Assembly: GCA_009926195.1 (NCBI GenBank)
Contig: RFPK01000003.1
Coordinates: 1-25,859, forward strand
Direction: 5' to 3'
Source of the DNA: Synechococcaceae bacterium WB4_1_0192
Lineage (GTDB): Bacteria > Cyanobacteriota > Cyanobacteriia > PCC-6307 > Cyanobiaceae
DNA: 25,859 nucleotides
Shown: one piece after another, positions 7,928 to 19,324 of the stretch
Layout: the number at the start of each line of letters is the position of its first letter
Position numbering within the stretch: the stretch's first letter is position 1
Made by a program: the position numbers and the translations under genes
Notes under the pieces: generated by a model
What the model was told of the DNA's origin: nothing
Database searches by the model: none
The model's input: the letters and a program-made list of their open reading frames with translations, nothing else

Positions 7928-8255
7928 ACCCGTAGCGGCGGATCAGCCACTCCTCGATCGGCCGGCCGGCCAGCACGTGCTCGCGCAGGATGCGCTCCAG
8001 CCGCTCCGGGCTGACGCCGCCGTAGACGCAGCCCTCCGGCCAGATCAGCAGCACCGGTCCCTCGGCGCAGATGCGCAGGCAGTCGGCCTTGGAGCGCAGC
8101 ACGATGCCCTCTGGGCGCTGCGGATCCTCCAGGCCCCACTCGCGCACCAGGCGCTTGAGGGTGTCCCAGCTGGCGGCGCCGACAGCGGGATTGGGGCAGC
8201 AGAGCGCCTTGCTGGGGGTGGCGCAGAGCAGCAGGTGGTGGCAGACGCGAATCAC
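7893..8255 (-). CDS. Thioredoxin-like 2Fe-2S ferredoxin domain protein
   Basis: A 120-residue protein of the thioredoxin-fold (Shethna-type) 2Fe-2S ferredoxin family, a probable soluble electron carrier. Candidate cluster ligands are Cys11, Cys19 or Cys20, Cys59 and Cys63 (LLLCATPSKALCC and SKADCLRIC), followed by the typical GPVLLIWPEG. It starts with a GTG at 8255 whose bases overlap the dxr stop, so translation is probably coupled. The N-terminus looks complete, which matters because the preceding dxr is short. The 3' end overlaps the alpha/beta hydrolase gene by 35 bases. Its redox partner cannot be told from sequence; DXR itself uses NADPH rather than ferredoxin. Confidence 0.82.
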   Translation of the reverse strand: MIRVCHHLLLCATPSKALCCPNPAVGAASWDTLKRLVREWGLEDPQRPEGIVLRSKADCLRICAEGPVLLIWPEGCVYGGVSPERLERILREHVLAGRPIEEWLIRRYGFRPAAAGTSGP

Positions 8256-9307
8256 GCCGGCAGCGCCGCCGGGGCCTTGGCCTGCAGCCGGGCTGCAGCG
8301 CCGGCCCGGCCGGCCGCGTAGGCCAGCTCCATGCAGGGATATTTGGCCGGGTCGGGCTTGCGGAAGGTGAGGGAGCCCACTTCGGTGAGATCGAGGCGGC
8401 GCCAGGGGGTCTGCAGGCGCTCAGGCCAGCTCAGGCAGTAGAGGATCGGCAGCTTCATGTCCGGCCAGCCCAGCTGCGCCAGCACCGAGGAATCAGCCAG
8501 CTCCACCATCGAGTGGATGATCGACTGGGGGTGGATCACGATCTCGATGTGGTCGTAATCGAGGCCGAACAGATAGTGGGCCTCGATCACCTCCAGGCCC
8601 TTGTTCATCAGGGAGGCCGAATCCACCGTGATCTTGCGGCCCATGCTCCAGTTGGGATGGCTGGTGGCATCGGCCACGGTGGCCTTGTGCAGATCAGCGG
8701 CGTTCCAGTCGCGGAAGGCGCCGCCGCTGGCGGTGAGCTGGATGCGTCGCAGGCCCGGGGTGGGGGTGCCGGTGGAGAGGCGCGCCGTTTCGGCGTAGGG
8801 GGTGCCCTGCAGGCACTGGAAGATGGCGGAGTGCTCGGAATCCGCCGGCAGCAGGCGCGAGCCGGATCGCTCCAGCTCCGGCAGCACCACCGGGCCGGCG
8901 GCGATCAGGGTTTCCTTGTTGGCCAGGGCCAGATCCTTGCCGGCGCGGATCGCCGCCAGGGTGGGCAGCAGGCCGGCGCAGCCGACGATGCCGGTCACCA
9001 CCAGATCGGCGCTGGCCCAGGCGGCGGCGGCGCAGAGGCCATCGGGGCCGCCCAGCAGTTCGGGCAGGCGCGCCGGGCGGGCGGCCGGCTCCAGGGCCTG
9101 CAGCCGCTCGCGCAGCTCGGGAATGCGATCGGCATCGGCCAGGGCAACGGCTTCGGGCGCGTGGCGGCGGATCTGCTCGATCAGCAGATCGAGGTTGTTG
9201 CCGGCCGTGAGTGCCACCACCCGGAAGCGATCGGGAAACTCCTCGACGATCTCCAGGGTCTGGGTGCCGATCGAGCCGGTGGAGCCGAGCACGGAGAGGG
9301 CTTTCAC
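8252..9307 (-). CDS. dxr: 1-deoxy-D-xylulose 5-phosphate reductoisomerase, C-terminally shortened
   Basis: Catalyses the NADPH-dependent rearrangement and reduction of DXP to MEP, the committed step of plastid-type isoprenoid synthesis. NADPH binding is shown by LGSTGSIGTQTL (about 7-18) and ANKETL (Lys131). The metal ligands Asp156, Glu158 and Glu239 are present, as are His217, Trp220, Met222, Ser230, Asn235 and Lys236 (E. coli numbering about 6-9 lower). The start is GTG at 9307, giving MKALSVLGSTG as in the family; no ribosome site is seen. The protein has 351 residues, against about 400 for the family. After the conserved YPCMELAYAAGRAG it diverges into 15 Ala-rich residues and stops, lacking the expected NAANE region and the rest of the C-terminal helical domain. 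The missing part is not in another frame, because the ferredoxin gene follows at once. This is either a real deletion or an assembly error. Confidence 0.88.
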   Translation of the reverse strand: MKALSVLGSTGSIGTQTLEIVEEFPDRFRVVALTAGNNLDLLIEQIRRHAPEAVALADADRIPELRERLQALEPAARPARLPELLGGPDGLCAAAAWASADLVVTGIVGCAGLLPTLAAIRAGKDLALANKETLIAAGPVVLPELERSGSRLLPADSEHSAIFQCLQGTPYAETARLSTGTPTPGLRRIQLTASGGAFRDWNAADLHKATVADATSHPNWSMGRKITVDSASLMNKGLEVIEAHYLFGLDYDHIEIVIHPQSIIHSMVELADSSVLAQLGWPDMKLPILYCLSWPERLQTPWRRLDLTEVGSLTFRKPDPAKYPCMELAYAAGRAGAAARLQAKAPAALPA

Positions 9308-9401
9308 GGCTGAATCGGCGAACGGAGGCCGCCAGTCTCCCATCGCTGGGGTGTGGTGATCGGCCCGGCCCGGCTTAACTGGCGGCACTGGCAACGACGG
9401 C

Positions 9402-9626
9402 ATGACACCCCTGCTCCACTGGCTGCGGCGCTTCAACTTCATCGAGCGCGCCCGGCTGGAGCGCGAGCTGTGGGATGCCTTCGAGCGGGCTGAGCCGATC
9501 GAGCAGCTGGTGGAGCAGTGTGAGCCCGGTTTCCGCAAGGAGGTGTGGAGCACTACGGCCCTGCGCATCCGCAAGATCGAGCGCATGATGCGGGACAAGC
9601 CGGCGCCGCCGGCGCAGGACCCCTGA
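9402..9626 (+). CDS. Uncharacterised 74-residue protein
   Basis: A small charged protein, probably all helical, rich in Arg and Glu (for example FIERARLERELWDAFERAE), with a Pro/Ala tail. No membrane segment or cysteine motif is seen, apart from a single Cys in EQCEPGF. The ATG at 9402 gives a sensible N-terminus. It is divergent from dxr, with 94 bases between them, and ends 9 bases before the MFS gene on the same strand, so the two are probably one transcript. Function unknown. Confidence 0.6.
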   Translation: MTPLLHWLRRFNFIERARLERELWDAFERAEPIEQLVEQCEPGFRKEVWSTTALRIRKIERMMRDKPAPPAQDP

Positions 9627-9635
9627 CTCCCAGCC

Positions 9636-10923
9636 ATGACGGCAGAACACCGGGCTATGGCCGCCCTGCGGCGCCACCTGTTGCCGTTCCTGTTCGTGCT
9701 CTACCTGGTCGCCTATCTCGATCGGGTGAACATTTCCTTCGCCGCTGCGGGGGTCTCTCACTCGCTCGGGTTGAACAGCGCCTCTTACGGAGTTGCCGCC
9801 GGCATCTTCTTTGTGGGTTATGTGCTGTTTGAGGTGCCCAGCAACCTGATCCTGCAGCGGGTCGGAGCCCGCCGCTGGATCAGCCGCATCCTGATCAGCT
9901 GGGGTGTGGTGGCCGTGCTGATGGCCTTCATGACGAGTGTCCAGCAGTTCAATCTGCTGCGCCTGCTGCTCGGTGTGGCCGAGGCGGGTTTCTTCCCCGG
10001 CATCATCCTGTTCCTGAGCCAGTGGGTGCCCAGGCAGCAGCTGGTGCGCACCCTGGCTGGATTTCTGCTGGCGTTGCCGGTGGCCGGTCTGCTGGGTGGG
10101 CCGATCTCAGCGGCCCTGCTGTCGCTGCACCAGTTGTTCGGTCTGGAGGGCTGGCGCTGGCTGTTCCTGCTGGAGGGGTTGCCGGCAATTCTGCTGGCGT
10201 TTGCCGTGTGGCGCTGGTTGCCGAACCATCCCGGTGAGGCCCGCTGGCTGCCGGTGGCGGATGCCGAAGCACTGGAGCAGGTGCTGCAGCGCGAGCGTCA
10301 GCAACGGCAGGAGGCGGGTGGCCAGATCCACGGTCTGAGGGCCATGCTGCGCGATCCGCGCATGGCGCTGCTCTGCCTGCTCTACATGGGCATGAGCACC
10401 GGCCTCTACGGCTTCAGTTTCTGGATCCCCCGCTTTGTGACGGATGCACTGGCCCCTGCCGAGCCGACTCCGATGCTGGTGAATCTGCTCAGCGCCATCC
10501 CCTATGGCCTGGCGGTGGTCTCGATGGTTCTGGTGGGGCGCTTCGCCGATCACCATGTGGATCGCCGCTGGACCGTGGCCTTACCCCTGGCCGTGGCGGC
10601 TTCGGCCCTGATGCTGGCGTTGCCCCTGGGGGGCCTGCCGCGACTGGCGCTGATCAGCCTCGCCACCGCCGCCGGTTTCGCCTGTCTCGGGCCGGCCTGG
10701 AGCATGCCGCTGCAGTTCCTGGGCGGCGATGCCGCCGCCGGTGGCATCGCCACGATCAATTCGGTGGGCAACATCGGTGGCTTCCTGGCGCCGATCGTGA
10801 TGGGGCGGCTGATGCTGCTGCCCCACGGTGAAACGCTGGCCCTGGCGGCCCTGGCGGCGGTGCTGGCGCTCAGTGCCTGCCTGGCCGTACCGGTGGCCCT
10901 GGCCGCCATGGGGGGCGGTCCAC

Positions 10924-10946
<23 letters not shown>
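9636..10946 (+). CDS. MFS transporter, anion:cation symporter (ACS) type
   Basis: A 436-residue inner-membrane transporter with about 12 hydrophobic helices and a central hydrophilic loop (about 200-235). The first helix carries YLVAYLDRVNISFAA, the signature of the ACS family that moves organic anions such as hexuronates, tartrate or phthalate. PSNLILQRVGARRWI and GVAEAGFFPG also match the family. The substrate cannot be read from sequence. It follows the 74-residue gene by 9 bases with no strong ribosome site. The last 23 bases overlap the end of the convergent cysS gene. Picocyanobacteria carry few sugar-acid transporters, so this may be an accessory gene. Confidence 0.87.
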
Positions 10947-12414
<1,468 letters not shown>

Positions 12415-12458
12415 GGGCTGGAGCAGGCCTTGCTGGATCGTGCCACAGCCCGGAGAGC

Positions 12459-13468
12459 TCAGAGGCGTACCTGTTGCGCGGCCAGTTGCTCGCGGAACAG
12501 GGCCACGGTGCTGCGCAGACCTTCGGCCAGCGGGATCCGGGCCCGCCAGCCCAGTTGGGCCATGCGGCTCACATCCAGTTGTTTTTTCGGGGTTCCATCC
12601 GGCCGGCTGGTGTCCCACTCCAGGTGGCCCCGGAAGCCTGTGGCCGCCGCCACCGCCTCGGCCAGCTCGCGGATGCTCAGATCCACGCCGGTACCCACGT
12701 TCAGGAAGGCCAGCGGAGCACCGTCATCATCGCGGGGGGCATCGGCGGCGGACGGGTTCCATTGCTCCAGCGCAAACACGCAGGCTTCGCCGAGGTCGTC
12801 GGCATGCAGGAACTCCCGCAGCGGCTTGCCACTGCCCCAGCAGCTCACGCTGGCGTCGCCGCGTTCGGCCGCTTCGTGGAAGCGGCGGATCAAGGCCGGC
12901 AGCACATGGCTGTTTTCGGGGTGGTAGTTGTCGCCTGGCCCGTAGAGGTTGGTTGGCATCAGGCTGATGGCATCGAAGCCGTGCTGCAGGCGCAGGGCCT
13001 CACCGAGCTTGATGCCAGCGATCTTGGCCAGGGCGTACCAGGCGTTGGTGGGCTCCAGCGGGCCGCTCAGCAGGGCTTCCTCGCGGATCGGCTGTTCGGC
13101 GAACTTCGGATAGATGCAGCTGCTCCCCAGAAACAGCAGCCGGTGCACGCCATGGCGCCAGGCCGTCTCGATCACGTTGGTCTGGATCTTGAGGTTCTCA
13201 AGCAGGAAATCGGCTGGATAGGTGGCGTTGGCATGAATCCCTCCCACCTTTGCGGCTGCCAGTACAACAACGGTGGGCTTGTGCGTTGCAAACCAGACAT
13301 CAACGGCGCCAGCATCGAGCAGATCCAGGCTGTTGCGATCGGCCGTGAGCAGCGCGCCACCGGCTGCCGGGTCGCCATGGCCGGCGCGCTGGAGAGCCCG
13401 CAGGATCGCGGCGCCGGCCATGCCGCGATGACCTGCCACAAAAATGCGGTCGGCGGGAGTGATCAGGC

Positions 13469-13472
<4 letters not shown>
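12459..13472 (-). CDS. fcl: GDP-L-fucose synthase
   Basis: A 337-residue extended SDR enzyme with 3,5-epimerase and 4-reductase activity; it converts GDP-4-keto-6-deoxymannose to GDP-L-fucose using NADPH. It has the nucleotide-binding GHRGMAG (14-20), the catalytic Ser/Cys segment GSSCIYP (116-122), the pair Tyr146 and Lys150 (YALAK), and the family stretch PTNLYGPGDNYHPENSHV. The ATG overlaps the gmd stop as ATGA, so the two are translationally coupled and run the two successive steps from GDP-mannose. Also called wcaG. The product feeds surface polysaccharide or lipopolysaccharide synthesis. Confidence 0.95.
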
Positions 13473-14569
<1,097 letters not shown>

Positions 14570-14615
14570 GGGAAGGAGTGGCGATCAAGGCACCTTATGT
14601 CCAGGCTTTACTGCC

Positions 14616-14640
14616 CGCCAAGGCCCAGCCCTACTTGGCG
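14616..14640 (-). other. Inverted repeat at the polA stop codon
   Basis: CGCCAAG (14616-14622) and CTTGGCG (14634-14640) form a 7-base inverted repeat with an 11-base loop, covering the polA stop codon. There is no T-run after it, so it is at best a weak end signal for polA or an RNA fold before gmd. Confidence 0.25.
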
Positions 14641-17600
14641 TCCATCCAGTTGGGGCCGAAGCCTGTCTCCACCACCAGGGGGACAGACAGCTCGACGGCG
14701 TGTTCCATGGTTTCACGTGTCAGCGCCAGTACGTCCTCCAGCGCCTCGGGTGCGGCCTCCAGCACCAGTTCGTCGTGCACCTGCAGCAGCAGCCGCGCTG
14801 GCAGCGCCCGCTCAGCCAGGTGGTGATGCAGCTGCACCATCGCCAGCTTGATGATGTCGGCGCTGGAGCCCTGGATCGGTGCATTGGCGGCGGCGCGCAG
14901 TTGCTGCGCCTCCATGCCGCCGCGGCGGGCCACCTCCAGGTCGATCTCCAGCGGGTCCTTGCCCAGCAGGCGGCCGAGGCCGCTCGGATCGAAAGCGAAC
15001 GGTCGGCGTCGCCCCAGGATCGTCTCCACGTAGCCACGGCTCAGGGCCAGTCGCTCCTGCAGCTCCAGGAAGGCGAACACCTTCGGGTAGCGCTGTTTGT
15101 ATCTGGTCAGGAACTCCTTGGCTTCGCTCTGGCTGACACCGGTTTCGCGCGCGAAGCGCTGGGCGCCCATGCCGTAGATCACGCCGAAGTTGATCGTCTT
15201 GCCCAGCCGGCGCTCCTCGGCGCTCACCGTGTCCTTCTCCAGCAGCAGCCGGGCGGTGAGGGCGTGCACGTCGTCGCCGCTGCGGTAGGCCTCCACCAGG
15301 ACCTCCTCACCGGAGAGGTGGGCCAGGATGCGCAGCTCGATCTGGGAGTAGTCGGCGCTGATCAGCGTCCAGCCGGCCTCCGGCAGGAAGGCCTTGCGGA
15401 TCCGTCGTGAGAACTCGGTGCGCACCGGAATGTTCTGCAGGTTGGGGTTGCTGCTCGACAGGCGCCCGGTGGCGGTGACGGCCTGGTTGAAATCGGTGTG
15501 CACCCGGCCGGTTTCCGGCTCCATCAGCGCCGGCAGTGCATCCACGTAGGTGCTCTTGAGCTTGCTGAGGGTGCGGTGCTCCAGCACCAGCGGCACCACC
15601 GGATGGGCGTCCTCCAGCTTCTCGAGCACGGTGGCGTCGGTGCTCCATCCGGTCTTGGTCTTGCGCGATTTCTTGCGATCGAGGCCGAGCCTGTCGAACA
15701 GCAACTCCCCGAGCTGTTTGGGAGAGGCCAGGTTGAAGTCCGTGCCCGCCGCCGCTTTGGCCTCGGCTTCCAGCCGCTCGAGCGTCTGCCGCAGCTCCGT
15801 GCCCAGCTCCTTCAGATACCCCGTATCAATGCGGATGCCGGTGGCCTCCATCTGGGCCAGCACCGGCTCCAGCGGCAGCTCCACCTGATCGAGCAGCCTG
15901 GGCAGCTGCGGCCCCAGCTCCTGCAGCTGGGCGCGCAGCAGTGGCGTCAGCCGCCAGGTCACGTGGACATCCATGCCGCAGTAGAGGGCGGCCTGCTCGA
16001 TCGGCACCGCCGCGAACGTGGCCCCCTTGGGCACCAGTTCGCCGTAGCTGGTGGGCAGGAAGCCGAAGTTGCGCTGGGCCAGCAGCTCCAGGCCGTGTTT
16101 GGCATTGGCATCGCGCAGGTAATCGGCCAGCAGCGTGTCCATCACCACCCCCGCCAGGGGCAGGCCATGGCGCAGCAGGATCAGGCGGTCGTATTTGGCG
16201 TTCTGGAGGGTTTTGGGGTGCTGCGGGCTGGCCAGCCAGGCAGCCAGGGCGGTGAGCACCTGATCGAGGGGCAGCTGCGGTGGCGGCGGGTTGAGCAGAT
16301 CCACCCCGGCGCTGTTGTGGTGGCCGATCGGGATGTAGGCCAGATCCTGGGCACCCGGCCCCCAGGCCAGGCCGATGCCCACCAGTTCCGCCTGGAAGGG
16401 GTTGAGGCTGGTGGTCTCCGTGTCGAGGGCGACGGGGCAGGCCGGATCGGTGCTGGCCAGCAGGCGCTGGATCAGCGAGGCCAGGGCCTCGGTGTCGGTG
16501 ATCAGCTGGGGTTCCAGTGCCGGTGTGGTGTCGGCGGTTGGGCCCGGGCTGGTGCCGGCCGGCAAGGACGGCGTGGCCACGGGCTGAGCGGACGGGGCCT
16601 GCCCTGGATCGGCCGGGTTGCCCGCTCCGGCTTCAGGGGCGGCTCCGGGGGCATCCGTGTTGGCCTGTTTCGCTCCTTCGGCTGAAAACACGTTGGCGAA
16701 TTGGTTCACCTGGCGCCGCAGGCTGAACAGCTCCAGCTCCTCCAGGCTGTCCGCCAGGGCTTCGCTGTTCACGGACCCCAGCGGCAGCCGCGGCTCGCTG
16801 GGCAGGGGGATGTCCACCAGAATCTCGGCCAGCATCCGCGAGCGGTAGGCGTTGTCGCGGTCGGCGGCGAGCTTGTCCAGCAGCGCGCCCTTGAGCACCC
16901 CCTTCGGATCCTTGGCCTTGGGGCCGGCGGCCTGCAGCTCCGCCAGGGCGGCATAGATGCCGTCGAGATCGGTGTAGGCCTTCAGCAGGTTGATCGCCGT
17001 CTTCGGACCGACCCCCTTCACCCCGGGGATGTTGTCGCTGCTGTCGCCGGTGAGGGCTTTGAGATCCACCACCTCTTCCGGTGTGACCCCGAGCTTGCTG
17101 ATCACCCCCTCTCGCCGCATCTCCACCGGCCCGCTGCTCCTGGCGTAGGGCCCGCCTCCCATGTAGAGCACGGCGATGTCGCGCTGGTCATCCACCAGCT
17201 GGAACAGGTCGCGGTCGCCGGAGAGGATCCTCACCCGCCAGCCTTCATTCGCCGCACGGTTGGCCAGGGTGCCGAGCACGTCATCCGCTTCGTAGCCGGG
17301 CGCCATGGAGAGCGGGATGTCCAGGGCCTGCTGCAGGATCTGCTGCAGGTTGGCCAGATCCTGGAAGAAGTGCTCCGGCGCTTCGTCGCGGTGGGCCTTG
17401 TAGGCCTCGTCCGCTTCGTGTCGGAAGGTGGGTTCGGCCGTGTCGAAGGCGATCACCACCCCATGGGGCGCCAGGCCCTTGCAGTTGTCGAGCAGGGCCT
17501 TCAGAAAGCCGTAGGTCACCGAGGTGGGCACACCCTCCTTGGTGCTCAGCCCCCCCTCGCCCCCCTTGCTGAAGGCGTAGAAGCTGCGAAAGGCCAGCGA

Positions 17601-17666
17601 GTGGCCATCCACCAGCAGCAGCAGGCGCCGATCGGTTGCTGAACCCTCAGCCGCTGCGCCTGTCAC
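14631..17666 (-). CDS. polA: DNA polymerase I
   Basis: A full three-domain repair and replication polymerase of about 1011 residues. The 5'-3' nuclease domain spans about 15-280 (LLLVDGHSLAFRSFYAFS, ILSGDRDLFQLV, ALTGDSSDNIPGVKGVG). A Pro/Ala/Gly-rich linker of about 60 residues (330-389) follows. The 3'-5' proofreading domain keeps its acidic residues: DTETTSL (415-421), LQNAKYDR and YCGMDVHVT. The polymerase domain has motif A SADYSQIELRI (catalytic Asp about 772), the O-helix RRLGKTINFGVIYG (about 819-832) and motif C QVHDELVLE (about 962-970). The GTG at 17666 is chosen: AGGGAG lies 8 bases upstream and the conserved sequence starts soon after. ATGs at 17768 and 17819 would add proline-rich residues, and the latter runs into the divergent neighbour. 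gmd follows after 61 bases. Confidence 0.95.
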   Translation of the reverse strand: MTGAAAEGSATDRRLLLLVDGHSLAFRSFYAFSKGGEGGLSTKEGVPTSVTYGFLKALLDNCKGLAPHGVVIAFDTAEPTFRHEADEAYKAHRDEAPEHFFQDLANLQQILQQALDIPLSMAPGYEADDVLGTLANRAANEGWRVRILSGDRDLFQLVDDQRDIAVLYMGGGPYARSSGPVEMRREGVISKLGVTPEEVVDLKALTGDSSDNIPGVKGVGPKTAINLLKAYTDLDGIYAALAELQAAGPKAKDPKGVLKGALLDKLAADRDNAYRSRMLAEILVDIPLPSEPRLPLGSVNSEALADSLEELELFSLRRQVNQFANVFSAEGAKQANTDAPGAAPEAGAGNPADPGQAPSAQPVATPSLPAGTSPGPTADTTPALEPQLITDTEALASLIQRLLASTDPACPVALDTETTSLNPFQAELVGIGLAWGPGAQDLAYIPIGHHNSAGVDLLNPPPPQLPLDQVLTALAAWLASPQHPKTLQNAKYDRLILLRHGLPLAGVVMDTLLADYLRDANAKHGLELLAQRNFGFLPTSYGELVPKGATFAAVPIEQAALYCGMDVHVTWRLTPLLRAQLQELGPQLPRLLDQVELPLEPVLAQMEATGIRIDTGYLKELGTELRQTLERLEAEAKAAAGTDFNLASPKQLGELLFDRLGLDRKKSRKTKTGWSTDATVLEKLEDAHPVVPLVLEHRTLSKLKSTYVDALPALMEPETGRVHTDFNQAVTATGRLSSSNPNLQNIPVRTEFSRRIRKAFLPEAGWTLISADYSQIELRILAHLSGEEVLVEAYRSGDDVHALTARLLLEKDTVSAEERRLGKTINFGVIYGMGAQRFARETGVSQSEAKEFLTRYKQRYPKVFAFLELQERLALSRGYVETILGRRRPFAFDPSGLGRLLGKDPLEIDLEVARRGGMEAQQLRAAANAPIQGSSADIIKLAMVQLHHHLAERALPARLLLQVHDELVLEAAPEALEDVLALTRETMEHAVELSVPLVVETGFGPNWMDAK

Positions 17667-17802
17667 CCGTTCTGCTCCCTGAGGTGGGGCCAGCCTGGCA
17701 GAGCTCTGGGCGTGCTCGATGGTGGGCGGCTGCGAAGATCCGCTGCTGAGCGGCGGCGGCTGCAGCATCCTGGGGCGTGCGCTGATCGATTCCCGATCCC
17801 CG

Positions 17803-18051
17803 ATGGCTCGTCCCCCCATTCGCTATGCCATCCATCTGCTGCTGGCGGGAGGTCACACCCAGGTGGTGTCCTTCCCCAGCCTGGATGCCTTTCAGCAGTG
17901 GTACGGCTCGGTGCTGAATGCCGGTCCTGCAGACGCCTTCATCAACGTGCCGATTGCGGACCTGCCCGGGGAGTATCTGGTGCTGCGTCCCAGCGCCGTG
18001 CAGGGCATCCGGGTGGAGCCCATCTACGGTGCTGTGGATGATGAACTCTGA
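17803..18051 (+). CDS. Uncharacterised 82-residue protein
   Basis: A small soluble protein I do not recognise, beginning MARPPIRYAIHLLLAGG and ending in an acidic VDDEL. The pattern of beta-like segments (HTQVVSFPSLDAFQQWY, PGEYLVLRPSAVQGI) suggests a compact alpha/beta domain. The ATG at 17803 is preferred to a GTG at 17719, which lies in the spacer before divergent polA. Its last bases overlap the antiporter start, so the two are probably translated together. Function unknown. Confidence 0.6.
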   Translation: MARPPIRYAIHLLLAGGHTQVVSFPSLDAFQQWYGSVLNAGPADAFINVPIADLPGEYLVLRPSAVQGIRVEPIYGAVDDEL

Positions 18052-19324
18052 GCTGATCTGGGGGGCCTCCTTCTTCGCGGGTGCCCTGGCTCAGCTGATC
18101 GCACGCATCAGCGGTCTGCCCGCGGTGGTTCTGCTGCTCGCCATGGGGCTGCTGGTGGGCAAGGCCGGATTCCACCTGGTGCAACCGGACAGCCTCGGCA
18201 GTGGTCTGGAGCCCCTGGTGGGCCTGCTGGTGAGCCTGGTGCTGTTCGACGGCGGCCTCAACCTGCGGCTGGCCGGTCAACAGCTGCAGCGCACGGTCAT
18301 CCAGCTGGTGCTCGTGCGTCTGGTGCTCGGTCTGGTGGGCGGTGCGCTCCTGGCCCATGCCGTGGCTGGTCTGAGCTGGCCGTTGGCGTGGGTGTTCGGC
18401 GCGATCGTGCTGGCCACGGGGCCAACGGTGATCACCCCGTTGGTGCGGCAGATGCGGCTGCAGATCGGCCTCTCCCAGGTGCTGGAGGCTGAGGGGCTGA
18501 TCCTTGAACCCACGGCGGCGGTGCTGGCACTGCTGTTGCTGCAGCTCGCCCTCGGTGATCTGACGGGCTGGCAGCAGGTGGTGAGCCTGCTGGTGCTGCG
18601 GCTGGGCGGGGGGGCGCTGATCGGCGCCCTGGCGGGCTGGCTGTTGGTGCTGGTGCTGGAGCGCCTGCCCGAGCAGGCGGAGGGCCTGCAGCTGCAGGTG
18701 TCGCTGGGGATGCTGTTCCTGGTGGTGGCCAGCTGCCAGACGCTGCTTCCGGAGGCTGGATTCCCCGCGGCGGTGATGGTGGGCGTGGTGGTGGGGCTGC
18801 GGCTCGATCAACAGGCCAGTCGCCTCGATGCGCTGATTGCCCAGCTGGCGCAGCTGGCGATCACCGTGCTGTTTCCTCTGCTGGCGGCCGATCTGGCCTG
18901 GGGGGAGCTGAGCCCCCTGGGCTGGGGCGGGGTGCTGTGTGTGCTCGGCCTGATGCTGTTCCGCTGGCTGGTGGTGCAGTGTGCCGGAGTCGGACTTCCC
19001 CACCTCGGCTGGCGCGATCGGCTGATGCTGAGCTGGGTGGCACCGCGCGGCATCGTGACCGCGGCGGTGGCCAGCCTGTTTGCGCTCGATCTGCAGGCGG
19101 CCGGCGTGCCAGGGGGTGGTGCTCTCAAGGGGCTGGTGTTTCTGACGATCCTGATCACCGTGGCCGTGCAGGGTTTCAGCGCACCGTGGCTGGCCCAGAG
19201 CCTGGATCTGCTGGAGCCGGCTCTCCCCTCAGAGGCTGCGTTCGATGCGGCTGCGGGCCTCGCCTCCGGCCTGGAGCAACAACCAGGTGGCGAGCAGGTC
19301 GGGACCCTGAAGGCTTCCCAGTAG
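18038..19324 (+). CDS. Cation:proton antiporter, CPA1/NhaP-like
   Basis: An integral membrane Na+(K+)/H+ antiporter of 428 residues with about 12 hydrophobic helices. Family features are GLPAVVLLLAMGLLVG, VLFDGGLNL, ATGPTVITPLVRQ and the late VAPRGIVTAAVASLFAL. The helix that usually carries the ion-binding Asp in cyanobacterial relatives reads EAEGLILEPTAAV, with Glu157 at that place. Two adjacent ATGs (18038 and 18041) are possible starts, both inside the end of the 82-residue gene. The final 32 residues after the last helix are hydrophilic and lie entirely in a 96-base convergent overlap with gltX, so they look like a late extension of the reading frame. Confidence 0.87.
   Translation: MMNSELIWGASFFAGALAQLIARISGLPAVVLLLAMGLLVGKAGFHLVQPDSLGSGLEPLVGLLVSLVLFDGGLNLRLAGQQLQRTVIQLVLVRLVLGLVGGALLAHAVAGLSWPLAWVFGAIVLATGPTVITPLVRQMRLQIGLSQVLEAEGLILEPTAAVLALLLLQLALGDLTGWQQVVSLLVLRLGGGALIGALAGWLLVLVLERLPEQAEGLQLQVSLGMLFLVVASCQTLLPEAGFPAAVMVGVVVGLRLDQQASRLDALIAQLAQLAITVLFPLLAADLAWGELSPLGWGGVLCVLGLMLFRWLVVQCAGVGLPHLGWRDRLMLSWVAPRGIVTAAVASLFALDLQAAGVPGGGALKGLVFLTILITVAVQGFSAPWLAQSLDLLEPALPSEAAFDAAAGLASGLEQQPGGEQVGTLKASQ

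Noticed and set aside
7842..8321. Plus-strand frame overlapping the ferredoxin and end of dxr
   Set aside because: Checked as a possible home for the missing DXR C-terminus; it is antisense and has no similarity to it.
15498..16685. 395-codon plus-strand frame opposite polA
   Set aside because: No domain; it is antisense to the exonuclease and polymerase domains of polA.
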